From positions 930,001 through 994,000 of the forward strand of contig NZ_WEGH01000001.1 in the NCBI RefSeq assembly GCF_009604375.1: a stretch of 64,000 nt of DNA. Direction: 5' to 3'. The stretch's first letter is position 1; the number at the start of each line of letters is the position of its first letter. The notes beneath the pieces were generated by a model. That model made no database searches, was not told where the DNA came from, and saw only the letters and a program-made list of their open reading frames with translations. The position numbers and the translations under genes were made by a program. This stretch comes from Actinomadura macrotermitis. GTDB lineage: Bacteria; Actinomycetota; Actinomycetes; Streptosporangiales; Streptosporangiaceae. This document shows positions 24,421 through 33,686 of the stretch, in pieces.

Positions 24421-25269
24421 TCAGGCCAGACGGGGCAGGCCGATCGGGTTGGGGAAGGGCAGGTCGCCGGAGTCGGCGACGGCCTGCGCCAGCGGCTTCA
24501 GCGCCGCGTACAGGCCCGCGGGGTCGTCCAGGACCCGGTAGGGCGGGGCGGCCAGGCGGTCGGTGCGCTCCTCGATCTCGTCGCGCAGGGCGCGTCCCTG
24601 CTCGGTGGCCTCGCCTTCGGCGTCCAGCAGGCCGCGCTCGACGAGGGCGTCCTTGGCCGCGTCCCACTCCTCGCCGGACCAGCCACGGCTCTCCTGCAGC
24701 CACTGCGCGGGCGTGCCCTTGACCGCGGCGGCGAGCAGGTTGGCCTGCGGGCCGTCCAGCCCCTCGGCGGTCAGGACGGCGACGTGCCCGTCGCCCCGGT
24801 GCTCGCGCAGGGACGTGGTCGCCTGCCAGAGCGCGGCGACCGGGTCGGCGGGCGCCGCCACCTCCCGGTTGGCGGCGAACAGCGGCCGGCCGGTCGCGTC
24901 GGCGGCCTCCACCACCCGCGCCAGCTGCGGCGTCGCCCGCTCGGCCACCTGCTCGGCGGCATCCGTCATCCGGCGCAGCGCCATCGCGGCGCCCTCGGCG
25001 CGGGCCTCCAGGATGGACTCGGGGGCGGCGAACGCCCACGCGTCCGGGATCGCGCGCCGGACCCGGCCGGGGTGGAAGCCGTGGAACGTCGCGGTGATCA
25101 CGCCGGGCGCCACCGCGCCCATCGGGGCGCCGCGGCTGCCGAAGTAGCCCATCCAGTACCCGCGCAGGCCGACGGCCTTGTTGGCGGCGATCGACTCGGG
25201 CGAGAAGTAGGTGACGACGTGGATCGGCTCGATCGCCGTCCACAGGGTCCGGGCATAGGAAGCGTCCAT
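24421..25269 (-). CDS. SCO6745-type MarR-like hypothetical protein
   Basis: The 282-residue protein begins MDASYARTLWTAIEPIHVVTYFSPE and has HGFHPGRVRRAIPDAW near residue 65 and a C-terminal winged-helix-like part (WDAAKDALVERGLLDAEGE, then EQGRALRDEIEERTD). It matches an actinobacterial family typified by Streptomyces SCO6745, with no established function; the C-terminal part resembles MarR-type DNA-binding domains. There is no signal peptide. It converges on modA with a four-base gap and follows the transglutaminase gene's strand but is separately placed downstream. Confidence 0.75.
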   Translation of the reverse strand: MDASYARTLWTAIEPIHVVTYFSPESIAANKAVGLRGYWMGYFGSRGAPMGAVAPGVITATFHGFHPGRVRRAIPDAWAFAAPESILEARAEGAAMALRRMTDAAEQVAERATPQLARVVEAADATGRPLFAANREVAAPADPVAALWQATTSLREHRGDGHVAVLTAEGLDGPQANLLAAAVKGTPAQWLQESRGWSGEEWDAAKDALVERGLLDAEGEATEQGRALRDEIEERTDRLAAPPYRVLDDPAGLYAALKPLAQAVADSGDLPFPNPIGLPRLA

Positions 25270-25294
25270 GCCCGCATCCTCTCAGGCGACCGGC

Positions 25295-25894
25295 CTACAG
25301 GGCCGAGGGGAGTTGTCCCTTTTCGACCATCGCCAGGGCATCGGTGTGGGTCTGCAGGGCCTCCAGGACGGCCGGGTGCGGGAACGCGTGCACCGTCGGG
25401 TAGTCGACCTCCCCCGCCGCCGGGTCGGGCACGTAGGCCAGCCGGTCCTCGTCGGCCGAGAAGTGCACGTCGATGCCGGGCTTGTTGCCGCGCGGGTCGA
25501 GCCGGACCCAGCGGTCATCGATCAGGGCCGCGACCAGGCCGTGCACGAAGAAGCCGTCGCCCGAGCGGAGCCGCTGGTAGCACAGGCCCGCCTGGACGCC
25601 GCCCGCGCGCAGCAGGGCGGTGTAGGCGTGGGACTTGGCGTAGCAGAAGCCCGTCTTCTGCTCCAGGACGTCCGAGGCCCGCCAGGTGACGCGGCGGTCG
25701 CACACGTCCATGCAGTGCCCCACCTCGTCGCGGACGTACTCGAAGGCCGCGCGGGCGTAGGCGACGTCGTCGCCCTCGCGCAGCGCGGCGGCGACCGACT
25801 GGACGAGCGGGTGCTCGACGTCGATCGCCTCGTCGGCGGCGAGGTAGTCCCAGGGCTCGGCGTCGAACTCCAGCACGAGCCGCGGCGCGCTCAC
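25295..25894 (-). CDS. Transglutaminase-like cysteine protease-fold protein
   Basis: The 199-residue protein has the transglutaminase core. The catalytic Cys is in TGFCYAKSHAYTALLRAGG, His in FFVHGLVAAL and Asp in WVRLDPRGNK, a complete triad in the usual order. Bacterial members can be peptidases, amidases or crosslinkers; substrate is unknown. It lacks a signal peptide. The GTG at 25894 overlaps the dapB stop as GTGA, so it is translationally coupled to a diaminopimelate-pathway gene. That coupling suggests, but does not show, a role tied to peptidoglycan peptide metabolism. Confidence 0.82.
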   Translation of the reverse strand: MSAPRLVLEFDAEPWDYLAADEAIDVEHPLVQSVAAALREGDDVAYARAAFEYVRDEVGHCMDVCDRRVTWRASDVLEQKTGFCYAKSHAYTALLRAGGVQAGLCYQRLRSGDGFFVHGLVAALIDDRWVRLDPRGNKPGIDVHFSADEDRLAYVPDPAAGEVDYPTVHAFPHPAVLEALQTHTDALAMVEKGQLPSAL

Positions 25895-26631
25895 AGGCCG
25901 AGCAGCGACTCGATGCCGACCGTGAGCCGGTCGGGCAGATCGGCGACCTTGCGGACGCCGAGCAGCACGCCCGGCATGAACGACTCGCGGTTCATCGAGT
26001 CGTGCCGGAGCGTGAAGATCTCGCCGTGCCCGCCGAGGATGACCTCCTGGTGCGCGATCGCGCCCGCCATCCGGATCGCGTGCACCCGCACGCCCCCGAC
26101 GTCGGTGCCGCGGGCGCCGTCCAGCTCGGTGGTGGTCGCGTCCGGGGACGGCCCGGTGCCCGCCTCGGCGCGGGCGGCCGCGATCAGCTCGGCGGTGCGG
26201 TAGGCGGTGCCGCTCGGCGCGTCCAGCTTGTTCGGGTGGTGGGTCTCCACCACCTCGACCGAGTCGAAGAACGGCGCGGCCTTCTGCGCGAAGTGCATCA
26301 TCAGCACCGCGCCGACGCCGAAGTTCGGCGCGATCAGCACGTTGCCGCCGGGGTTCGCCGCCTGCCAGCCGCGCACGGTGTCCAGCCGGGCCGGGTCGAA
26401 GCCGCTGGTGCCGACGACGGCGTGCAGGCCGTGCTCGACGCACCAGCGCAGGTTGTCCATGACCACGCCGGGGTTGGTGAAGTCGACCACGGCCTCGGCG
26501 CCGGTCAGCGCCGCCAGGTCGTCGCCCTGGTCGACGGCCGCGACCAGCTCCATGTCCGCGGCGCCCTCGACGGCCCGGCACACCTCGGCGCCCATCCGGC
26601 CCCGCGCGCCCAGCACCCCGACTTTGATCAC
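25891..26631 (-). CDS. dapB: 4-hydroxy-tetrahydrodipicolinate reductase
   Basis: DapB reduces the DapA product with NAD(P)H in the lysine/diaminopimelate pathway. The 246-residue protein has the nucleotide-binding GARGRMG at residues 8-14 and the substrate signature ETHHPNKLDAPSGTA around residue 130, with the catalytic His-His and Lys. It is in the middle of a minus-strand run after the M16 peptidase and holin-like genes, as often in actinobacteria, and its stop overlaps the transglutaminase-like start. Confidence 0.95.
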   Translation of the reverse strand: MIKVGVLGARGRMGAEVCRAVEGAADMELVAAVDQGDDLAALTGAEAVVDFTNPGVVMDNLRWCVEHGLHAVVGTSGFDPARLDTVRGWQAANPGGNVLIAPNFGVGAVLMMHFAQKAAPFFDSVEVVETHHPNKLDAPSGTAYRTAELIAAARAEAGTGPSPDATTTELDGARGTDVGGVRVHAIRMAGAIAHQEVILGGHGEIFTLRHDSMNRESFMPGVLLGVRKVADLPDRLTVGIESLLGL

Positions 26632-26691
26632 GTTCTCCTCCAGGTTCGGCTCGCGGACGAGCCTATCGCGGGGGTGATCGCCGCCCGTGCC

Positions 26692-27066
26692 TCAGTCCTC
26701 GTCGCCGACGAACAGGTTGAGCAGCCAGCTCACCACCCCGATGATGATCGCGCCCCAGAAGGCCGGCCAGAACCACTCCACGTGGAACGGCAGGTTCATC
26801 TTGTCCGCCAGCCAGCTGGTCAGCATCAGCAGCGCGGCGTTGACGACCAGGGCGAACAGGCCGAGGGTCAGCACGTAGAACGCGCACCCGAAGACCTTGA
26901 TGATCGGTTTGAGCACCGCGTTGACGATGCCGAAGATGACCGCCACGGCGAGCAGGGTCAGCGCGCGCTTCCCCCAGCTGCCGGCGGTCACGGAGATGCC
27001 GTCGACGAGCGCGGTCGCCGCCCACAGGGCGACCGCGGAGATGACGACCCGGATGAGGATCTTCAT
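26692..27066 (-). CDS. Phage-holin-4_2 (YvlD-like) membrane protein
   Basis: The 124-residue protein has four membrane helices with short loops: ISAVALWAATALVDGISV, LLAVAVIFGIVNAVLKPIIK, FYVLTLGLFALVVNAALLML and GAIIIGVVSWLLNLF. It ends in a short acidic tail (GDED). The pattern and the KPIIKVFG segment match the Phage_holin_4_2 family, widespread chromosomal proteins that are not known to be lytic. The role is unknown. It lies between the M16 peptidase and dapB on the same strand. Confidence 0.85.
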   Translation of the reverse strand: MKILIRVVISAVALWAATALVDGISVTAGSWGKRALTLLAVAVIFGIVNAVLKPIIKVFGCAFYVLTLGLFALVVNAALLMLTSWLADKMNLPFHVEWFWPAFWGAIIIGVVSWLLNLFVGDED

Positions 27067-27112
27067 GCCCGGCCTCTACCCGAGCCGTCACCTCGTGTAA
27101 CGGATCAGGCGC

Positions 27113-28438
27113 CTAGAGCGAGAAGTCGCGGTCGCCGAACGGGCCGATGACCGTGAGCGCCTGCGGCTGCGTCAGCACGTCCTGCGCGACCGCCAGGACG
27201 TCGTCCAGGGTGACGGCCTCGATCCGGGCGAGCAGGTCGTCCACCGCCAGCAGCGACTCGTAGACGAGCTCGCTCTTGCCGATGCGGCTCATCCGCGAGC
27301 CGGTGTCCTCCAGGCCGAGCACCATGCCGCCGCGCAGCTGGCCCTTGCCGCGCTCCAGCTCCTCGGCGGTGAGGCCGTCCTCGGCGGCGCGGGCGATCTC
27401 CTCGCGGCAGATCTGCAGCACCTCGTCGGCCTTGCCGGGCTGGCAGCCCGCGTAGACGCCGAACGTGCCGGTGTCGGCGTACTGGGCGGTGTAGCTGTAC
27501 ACCGAGTACGCCAGGCCGCGCTTCTCCCGGATCTCCTGGAACAGCCGCGACGACATGCCCCCGCCGAGCGCGGCGTTCAGCACCCCGAGCGCGAAGCGGC
27601 GGTCGTCGGTGCGCGCCACGCCGAGGCCGCCGAGCACGATGTGCGCCTGCTCGGTGTCCTTGTCCAGCACCCGCACCGTCGGCGTGCCCGGCCAGGTCTC
27701 GCCGCCGAGCCGGGGCGCGGCGGGCCGGTCGTCGCCGGTCAGGTGCGCCGCGAACGCCTGCTGCGTCAGCCGGACGACCTCGTCGTGGTCGACGTTGCCG
27801 GCGGCCGACACCACCAGGTTCGGCGGCCGGTAGTGCTCGCGGTAGTAGCCGTGCACCCGGTCCCGGGTCAGCGCGTTGATCGACTCGATCGTGCCCAGGA
27901 TCGGGCGGCCGATCGGGACGTCGCCGTACAGCGCGAGGGAGAACTCGTCGTGCACCAGGTCGCTCGGGTCGTCGTCGCGCATGTGGATCTCTTCGAGGAT
28001 CACCCCGCGCTCGGCCTCGACGTCCTCGGGCAGGTTCAGCGAGTCGGCCACCATGTCCGACACCACGTCCACCGCGAGCGGCAGGTCCGAGTCCAGCACC
28101 CGCGCGTAGTAGCAGGTGTACTCCTTGGCGGTGAAGGCGTTCAGGTCGCCGCCGACCGCGTCCATCGCCGCCGAGATCTGCAGCGCGGTGCGCCGCTCGG
28201 TGCCCTTGAACAGCACGTGCTCCAGGTAGTGGCTGGCGCCCGCGTCGGCCGGCGACTCGTCGCGCGACCCGACGCCCGCCCAGATGCCGAACGCCGCCGA
28301 GCGCACCGTCGGCATCGTCTCGGTGATCACCCGGAGCCCGCCCGGCAGCACGGTGCGGCGGACGACGCCGGCGCCGTCGGTGCCGGGGTGGATGGTGTGC
28401 GTGGTACCGGGCTCCTGCGCCCGGGCGGGGAGGGTCAC
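27113..28438 (-). CDS. M16 family zinc metallopeptidase
   Basis: The 441-residue protein resembles processing-peptidase beta subunits. The inverted zinc motif HYLEH (HxxEH) is at residues 70-74, and the distal Glu ligand is in ERGVILEEIH about 76 residues later, so the site looks active. A second, inactive M16 domain with the RGLAYSVYSYTAQYADTG segment completes the chamber. No signal peptide is seen. The start is GTG at 28438. It follows pnp on the same strand after a strong terminator; pnp-M16-dapB synteny is conserved in actinobacteria. Confidence 0.92.
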   Translation of the reverse strand: MTLPARAQEPGTTHTIHPGTDGAGVVRRTVLPGGLRVITETMPTVRSAAFGIWAGVGSRDESPADAGASHYLEHVLFKGTERRTALQISAAMDAVGGDLNAFTAKEYTCYYARVLDSDLPLAVDVVSDMVADSLNLPEDVEAERGVILEEIHMRDDDPSDLVHDEFSLALYGDVPIGRPILGTIESINALTRDRVHGYYREHYRPPNLVVSAAGNVDHDEVVRLTQQAFAAHLTGDDRPAAPRLGGETWPGTPTVRVLDKDTEQAHIVLGGLGVARTDDRRFALGVLNAALGGGMSSRLFQEIREKRGLAYSVYSYTAQYADTGTFGVYAGCQPGKADEVLQICREEIARAAEDGLTAEELERGKGQLRGGMVLGLEDTGSRMSRIGKSELVYESLLAVDDLLARIEAVTLDDVLAVAQDVLTQPQALTVIGPFGDRDFSL

Positions 28439-28474
28439 GGAGGACTCGCAATCACGGTCGGTGGAAGAGACGGG

Positions 28475-28509
28475 CCGGCCGGCCCGCCCGGGAAGGGCGG
28501 GCCGGCCGG
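28475..28509 (-). terminator. Strong hairpin terminator after pnp
   Basis: Perfect 15-bp arms (CCGGCCGGCCCGCCC and GGGCGGGCCGGCCGG) flank a five-base loop, 36 bases past the pnp stop. There is no U-tract. It should separate pnp from the M16 peptidase gene. Confidence 0.8.
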
Positions 28510-28544
28510 TGTCGAACGCCAGTTTTGAAACTGCGGGGCGGCGG

Positions 28545-30884
28545 TCAGGAGTTGCGGCCGCTGTCCTCGCCGGGACGGCGGGTCCGGCGGCGGCGCGGCG
28601 CGCGCCGCTCCTCGCCGTCGCCCTCGGCGGCCGGGGCCTCGGCGGCGGCGGTGTCGTCGCCGCCGGCCTCGCCCTTGTCCGCCTTCTCCGCGGCCTCGCG
28701 GTCCACGACCTCGACCGGGACCAGCGACAGCTTGCCGCGCTGGTCGATCTCGGTGACCTCGACCTGGATCTTGGAGCCGACGCTGATGACGTCCTCGACG
28801 TTCTCGATCCGGGCGCCGCCGTGCAGCTTGCGGATCTGCGAGACGTGCAGCAGGCCGTCCTTGCCGGGCAGCAGCGACACGAACGCGCCGAACGTGGTCG
28901 TCTTGACCACGGTGCCGAGGTAGCGCTCGCCGATCTCGGGCATGTGCGGGTTGGCGATCGCGTTGATCGCCTGCCGCGCGGCCTCGGCGGACGTGCCGTC
29001 GGTGGCGCCGACGTAGATGGTGCCGTCGTCCTCGATGGTGATGTCGGCGCCGGTCTCGTCCTGGATCGAGTTGATCATCTTGCCCTTCGGGCCGATGACC
29101 TCGCCGATCTTGTCGACCGGGACCTTGATGGTGATGATCCGCGGCGCGAGCAGGCTCATCTCGGCCGGGGCCTCGATCGCCTCGCCCATCACGTCCAGGA
29201 TCGCCAGCCGGGCGCCCTTGGCCTGCCGCAGCGCGGCGGCCAGCACCGAGGCGGGGATGCCGTCGAGCTTGGTGTCCAGCTGCAGCGCGGTGATGACGTC
29301 GCGGGTGCCGGCGACCTTGAAGTCCATGTCGCCGAACGCGTCCTCGGCGCCCAGGATGTCGGTCAGCGTGACGTACTCGCCGCCCTCGTGGATGAGGCCC
29401 ATGGCGATGCCGGCCACCATCTGCTTCAGCGGCACGCCCGCGTCCAGCAGCGACATGGTGGACGCGCAGACCGAGCCCATCGAGGTGGAGCCGTTGGAGC
29501 CGAGCGCCTCCGACACCTGCCGGATCGCGTAGGGGAACTCCTCGCGGGTCGGCAGCACCGGGATCAGGGCGCGCTCGGCGAGCGCGCCGTGGCCGATCTC
29601 GCGGCGCTTCGGCGAACCGACGCGGCCGGTCTCACCGGTGGAGTAGGGCGGGAAGTTGTAGTTGTGCATGTAGCGCTTGGTGCGCTCGGGGTTCAGCGTG
29701 TCGATCATCTGCTCCATGCGGAGCATGTTCAGCGTGGTCACGCCGAGGATCTGGGTCTCGCCCCGCTCGAACAGCGCCGAGCCGTGCACCCGCGGCACCA
29801 CGTGCGCCTCGGCGGTCAGCTGGCGGATGTCCTTCGGGCCGCGGCCGTCGATGCGCACGCCGTCGCGGATGACCCGCTCGCGGATGAGCTTCTTGGTGAC
29901 GGCCTTGAAGGCGCCGGAGATCTCCTTCTCGCGGCCCTCGAAGTCGGCGCCGAGCTTGTCCAGCACGCCGGCCTTCAGCTCGTCCAGCCGGCCCTCGCGC
30001 TCCTGCTTGCCGGCGATGGTCAGCGCCTCGGCCAGCTCGGTGGAGACGGCGGCGGTGACGGCCTCCAGCACGTCGTCCTGGTAGTCCAGGAAGACCGGGT
30101 ACTCGGCGGTCGGCTTGGCCGCGACGGCGGCCAGGTCCGACTGCGCCTTGCACAGGACCTTGATGAACGGCTTGGCCGCCTCCAGGCCCTCGGCGATGGT
30201 CTCCTCGGTCGGCGCGACCGCGCCCTCGGCGACCAGCCGCAGGGTGTCGCGGGTCGACTCGGCCTCGACCATCATGATCGCGACGTCGCCGTCGGCCAGC
30301 ACCCGGCCGGCCACCACCATGTCGAAGGTGGCGCGCTCGAGCTCGGGGTGGGTCGGGAAGCCGATCCACTGGCCGTCGATCAGCGCCACGCGCACGCCGC
30401 CGATCGGGCCCGAGAAGGGCAGCCCGGCCAGCTGGGTGGACATCGAGGCGGCGTTGATGGCGACCACGTCGTACAGGTGGTCGGGGTGCAGCGCCATGAT
30501 CGTCTCGACGACCTGGATCTCGTTGCGCAGGCCCTTGGTGAAGGACGGGCGCAGCGGGCGGTCGATCAGGCGGCAGGTGAGGATGGCGTCCTCGGAGGGA
30601 CGGCCCTCGCGGCGGAAGAACGAGCCGGGGATGCGCCCGGCGGCGTACATCCGCTCCTCGACGTCCACGGTGAGGGGGAAGAAGTCCAGGTTGTCCTTGG
30701 GCTTCTTGGAGGCGGTGGTGGCCGACAGCACCATCGTCTCGTCGTCGAGGTAGGCGACGGCCGAGCCGGCCGCCTGGCGGGCCAGCCGGCCCGTCTCGAA
30801 GCGGATCGTCCGGGTGCCGAACGAGCCGTTGTCGATCACTGCTTCGGTGCTGTGCGCACCGTCGATGCGCGGGGCATCAGTCAC
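28545..30884 (-). CDS. pnp: Polyribonucleotide nucleotidyltransferase (PNPase)
   Basis: The 779-residue enzyme degrades RNA 3' to 5' with phosphate and can add tails. Order: two RNase PH domains (about residues 15-240 and 330-560) with an all-alpha linker, a KH domain ([19 protein letters not shown]) near 600 and an S1 domain ([21 protein letters not shown]) near 655, then an acidic/basic low-complexity tail ending [12 protein letters not shown]. In streptomycetes this enzyme is also the main poly(A)-like polymerase. The start is GTG with CTGGAGG five bases before it. It is transcribed after rpsO; a hairpin lies between. Confidence 0.96.
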   Translation of the reverse strand: MTDAPRIDGAHSTEAVIDNGSFGTRTIRFETGRLARQAAGSAVAYLDDETMVLSATTASKKPKDNLDFFPLTVDVEERMYAAGRIPGSFFRREGRPSEDAILTCRLIDRPLRPSFTKGLRNEIQVVETIMALHPDHLYDVVAINAASMSTQLAGLPFSGPIGGVRVALIDGQWIGFPTHPELERATFDMVVAGRVLADGDVAIMMVEAESTRDTLRLVAEGAVAPTEETIAEGLEAAKPFIKVLCKAQSDLAAVAAKPTAEYPVFLDYQDDVLEAVTAAVSTELAEALTIAGKQEREGRLDELKAGVLDKLGADFEGREKEISGAFKAVTKKLIRERVIRDGVRIDGRGPKDIRQLTAEAHVVPRVHGSALFERGETQILGVTTLNMLRMEQMIDTLNPERTKRYMHNYNFPPYSTGETGRVGSPKRREIGHGALAERALIPVLPTREEFPYAIRQVSEALGSNGSTSMGSVCASTMSLLDAGVPLKQMVAGIAMGLIHEGGEYVTLTDILGAEDAFGDMDFKVAGTRDVITALQLDTKLDGIPASVLAAALRQAKGARLAILDVMGEAIEAPAEMSLLAPRIITIKVPVDKIGEVIGPKGKMINSIQDETGADITIEDDGTIYVGATDGTSAEAARQAINAIANPHMPEIGERYLGTVVKTTTFGAFVSLLPGKDGLLHVSQIRKLHGGARIENVEDVISVGSKIQVEVTEIDQRGKLSLVPVEVVDREAAEKADKGEAGGDDTAAAEAPAAEGDGEERRAPRRRRTRRPGEDSGRNS

Positions 30885-31093
30885 GGGAACCTCCAGGTTC
30901 GGGTGTGTCCCCCGCGGCCGTTTCCCGTGGCTTTCTCGCAGTGCCGGTCTTCGATCGAAGCAGCCGGATCCGCCCGGATCCGGGAGCCACTACCGAGGAC
31001 CGGCCGCACCAACGGTGTCCGCGGGGGTCGGTCGGGTTCTTCAGTTGACCGGCCGCGCGCGGTCAGGGGTGACCGGGGGCCGGAGAACGCAGC

Positions 31094-31121
31094 GGGGAGC
31101 GGCCCCGATGGGCCGCTCCCC
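31094..31121 (-). terminator. Hairpin after rpsO
   Basis: GGGGAGCGGCCC and GGGCCGCTCCCC form a perfect 12-bp stem with a four-base loop, seven bases past the rpsO stop and about 210 bp before pnp. It can act as terminator or as an RNA processing barrier in the rpsO-pnp transcript. Confidence 0.8.
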
Positions 31122-31127
31122 CGCGTA

Positions 31128-31397
31128 CTAGCGCCGCAGCCCGAGGCGCTCGATGAGCGCGCGGTAGCGGTTGATGTCCTTGTTGGACAGGTACTTCAGG
31201 AGCCGGCGACGACGGCCGACCAGCAGCAGCAGGCCGCGGCGGCTGTGGTGGTCGTGCTTGTGCTCCTTGAGGTGCTCGGTCAGATCGTTGATCCGCCGGG
31301 TCAGGAGCGCGACCTGGACCTCCGGCGAACCGGTGTCACCCTCAGTGGTCGCGTACTCAGCGATGATCTTGTTCTTGGTGGCGGTGTCGAGCGACAC
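31128..31397 (-). CDS. rpsO: 30S ribosomal protein S15
   Basis: The 89-residue protein binds 16S rRNA in the platform of the small subunit. It has the family's normal length and signatures: [19 protein letters not shown], then [20 protein letters not shown] and the C-terminal [20 protein letters not shown] (parts). It sits upstream of pnp on the same strand, the order conserved from Escherichia to actinobacteria. In several bacteria S15 represses its own mRNA; no such leader could be recognised here. Confidence 0.97.
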   Translation of the reverse strand: MSLDTATKNKIIAEYATTEGDTGSPEVQVALLTRRINDLTEHLKEHKHDHHSRRGLLLLVGRRRRLLKYLSNKDINRYRALIERLGLRR

Positions 31398-31596
31398 GTG
31401 GCTCCTTCAGCAGGGTCGTCACCCGCAGATCCCGGCCCGCAGGCTCTGGGTCCGCATGGTGCGTAGGCAAATACGGCGGGCCGCATGAGGGTGCAGCCTG
31501 CCAGACCGGGCGTTTGCCCGGCGACTATTCACCGTACCATGCCCGAAAGTCCCGCGGTCACGGAGCGGCACGCACCGTGATCATGGGGTGGGGGCG

Positions 31597-32541
31597 TCAG
31601 CCGAGCAGCTCGCGGGCCCGGGCCACGTCCCGGTGCATCTCCTCGATGAGCGCCTCGATCGAGTCGAACTTCAGCGTGTCGCGGATGCGGTCCGTGAAGT
31701 CGACCGCCATGTGCTCGCCGTACAGGTCCAGATCGTCACGGTCCAGCGCGTACGCCTCGACGGTCCGCTCCCCCGGACCCTCGAAGGTCGGGTTGGTGCC
31801 GATGGAGATCGCGGCGGGCCAGCTGAAGCCGGGGTAGCGGTCGGAGTCGCAGACCAGTCGGCCCGCGTACACCCCGTCGGCCGGGATCGCGGTGTGCGGC
31901 AGCGTCTCCAGGTTCGCGGTCGGGAAGCCGAGCGCGCGGCCGCGCTGGTGCCCGCGCACCACCACGCCCTCCACCCGGTGCGGGCGGCCGAGCGCCGTGG
32001 CGGCGTCCTCGACCGCGCCGGCGTCGAGCCGGCCGCGGATGTAGGTGGAGGAGATGGTGTCGCCGTCGGCGACCAGCGGCATGCCCTCGGCGGTGAAGTC
32101 GTACTTGCCGCCGAGCTCCTTCAGCAGCGCCACGTCGCCCTTGGCCTTGTGGCCGAACCGGAAGTCCTCGCCGACGATCACGTGCGCCGCGTGCAGCCGG
32201 TCGGCCAGCACCGAGCGGACGAACTCGTCCGGCGGCACCTTGGACAGCTCCAGCGTGAACGGCACCACCACGACGGCGTCGGTGCCGAGGCCCTCCAGCA
32301 GCTCGATGCGGCGGCGGGTGCTGGTCAGCAGCGGCGGGTGGGTGCCGGGGCGGACCACCTCGTCGGGATGCGGGTCGAAGGTGATGACGACCGAGCGCAG
32401 CCCACGTTCGGCCGCCTGGTCCGCGGCGGCGCGCACGATGCGCTGGTGGCCGCGGTGCACGCCGTCGAACACGCCGATGGTGACGACCGATCTGCCCCAG
32501 TCCGCGGGGACCTCTTCAAGGCCGTGCCAGCGCCGCACCAT
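31597..32541 (-). CDS. ribF: Bifunctional riboflavin kinase / FAD synthetase
   Basis: RibF converts riboflavin to FMN and then FAD. In the 314-residue product the N-terminal adenylyltransferase domain has GVFDGVHRGHQ (the HxGH-type nucleotidylate site), VVVPFTLELS and VIVGEDFRFG; the C-terminal kinase domain has GRALGFPTANL, ADGVYAG and SIGTNPTF with its PTAN-type motif. It lies between truB and rpsO in the conserved minus-strand run, separated from truB by a plus-strand nuclease-like gene. No FMN riboswitch is visible upstream. Confidence 0.96.
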   Translation of the reverse strand: MVRRWHGLEEVPADWGRSVVTIGVFDGVHRGHQRIVRAAADQAAERGLRSVVITFDPHPDEVVRPGTHPPLLTSTRRRIELLEGLGTDAVVVVPFTLELSKVPPDEFVRSVLADRLHAAHVIVGEDFRFGHKAKGDVALLKELGGKYDFTAEGMPLVADGDTISSTYIRGRLDAGAVEDAATALGRPHRVEGVVVRGHQRGRALGFPTANLETLPHTAIPADGVYAGRLVCDSDRYPGFSWPAAISIGTNPTFEGPGERTVEAYALDRDDLDLYGEHMAVDFTDRIRDTLKFDSIEALIEEMHRDVARARELLG

Positions 32542-32725
32542 GCTCTCCCTGCGTCGGACCTTGCCGGTGTGTGTCGTCCTAGGGTGCCATGCGCGGCGAT
32601 GTGCGCCGACCGAGGGGTCGGCCCGCGCGCGCCGCGCCCGGCCACCCGGAGTCTACTCGCCGGTAGCCCGCCGGCGGCGGACGCCCGGGAGCGGGCACCG
32701 CCCGGGCACCGGTAGCGTCGGGCCG

Positions 32726-33670
32726 ATGACCGCACAGACCGAGGTCCGCACGGGGCGGGGCCGCCCGGGCGCCGGCCCCGGCCGCGCCCGGCCCCGGGGC
32801 GTGGCCGTCGCCCTGCTCGCCCTGCCGGTCGCGGCGCTGCTGGCCGGGCACCGGCTCGTGCCCGGCGAGGCGGGGACCCTGCTGGACACCGCGCTCCCCT
32901 GGCTCGGCCTGCCGCTGCTCCCGCTCGCCCTGATCGCCCTGGTGCGCCGCGCCTGGACGGGCCTCGGCGCCACGGCCGCGGCCGCCGCCGTCTGGGCCGC
33001 GCTGTTCGGCACCGCGTTCGTGCCGTCGGGGAGCGGCCCCTACGACCTGCGCGCGATGAGCCAGAACATGTACGCGGGCAACACCGAACCGGCGGCCACC
33101 ACGGCGCGGCTGCTCGCCGACCGGCCCGACGTGCTCGCCCTGGAGGAGATGCGCCAGGGCGCCGCCACGCGGAAGCTGGACGCCGCCTACCCGCACCACG
33201 TGGTGAAGGGGACGGTCGGGCTGTGGAGCCGCTTCCCCGTCTCCGGCGCCCGGATCGTGGACCTGGACATCGGCTGGCCGCGCGCGCTCCGCGCCACCCT
33301 CACCACCCCGCGCGGGCCGCTCACCGTGTACGTGGCGCACCTCGGCTCGGCCCGCCCCGGCCAGACCCGCAAGCGCGACATCACGATGGACCACCTCGCC
33401 GCGGCCGTGCGCGCCGACCGGTCCGGGCGCGTCCTGCTGCTCGGCGACCTCAACACCGCGGCCACCGACCGCAAGCTCGGCGCGCTCGTGCCCGGCCTGC
33501 GCGAGGCGCAGCGGGCCGCCGGGACCGGCCTCGGGTTCACCTGGCCGGCCTCGTTCCCGGTGACGCGGCCCGACCACATCCTGTACCGGGGCCTGCGGCC
33601 GGTGCACGCCGCGGCCGTCCGCACGCCCGGCAGCGACCACCGGGCCGTACGCGCCGACTTCCGGTTCTGA
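32726..33670 (+). CDS. Membrane-anchored endonuclease/exonuclease/phosphatase-fold protein
   Basis: The 314-residue product has about three N-terminal membrane helices (residues 27-105) followed by an EEP domain outside the membrane. Catalytic motifs are present: SQNMYAGN, LALEEM, YVAHLGS, LLGDLNT and GSDHRAV. Substrates in this superfamily range from DNA and RNA to phosphodiesters and lipids, so the exact target is open. TAGCGT eight bases before the ATG and no clear ribosome site suggest a leaderless message. It is the only plus-strand gene in the 25-42 kb block and looks inserted between truB and ribF. Confidence 0.82.
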   Translation: MTAQTEVRTGRGRPGAGPGRARPRGVAVALLALPVAALLAGHRLVPGEAGTLLDTALPWLGLPLLPLALIALVRRAWTGLGATAAAAAVWAALFGTAFVPSGSGPYDLRAMSQNMYAGNTEPAATTARLLADRPDVLALEEMRQGAATRKLDAAYPHHVVKGTVGLWSRFPVSGARIVDLDIGWPRALRATLTTPRGPLTVYVAHLGSARPGQTRKRDITMDHLAAAVRADRSGRVLLLGDLNTAATDRKLGALVPGLREAQRAAGTGLGFTWPASFPVTRPDHILYRGLRPVHAAAVRTPGSDHRAVRADFRF

Positions 33671-33686
33671 GGGTCTCCGGGCCGGG

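Noticed and set aside
26692..27066. Holin-like gene considered as evidence of a prophage
   Set aside because: No integrase, capsid or lysis genes are near. The family is common in bacterial chromosomes in just this dapB context.
28284..31466. Plus-strand frame of 1060 codons over pnp and rpsO
   Set aside because: Antisense shadow of the pnp gene; no ribosome site and unnatural amino-acid composition.
32300..32541. Possible FMN riboswitch ahead of ribF
   Set aside because: None of the conserved FMN-element helices could be recognised in the 184-bp region upstream of ribF.
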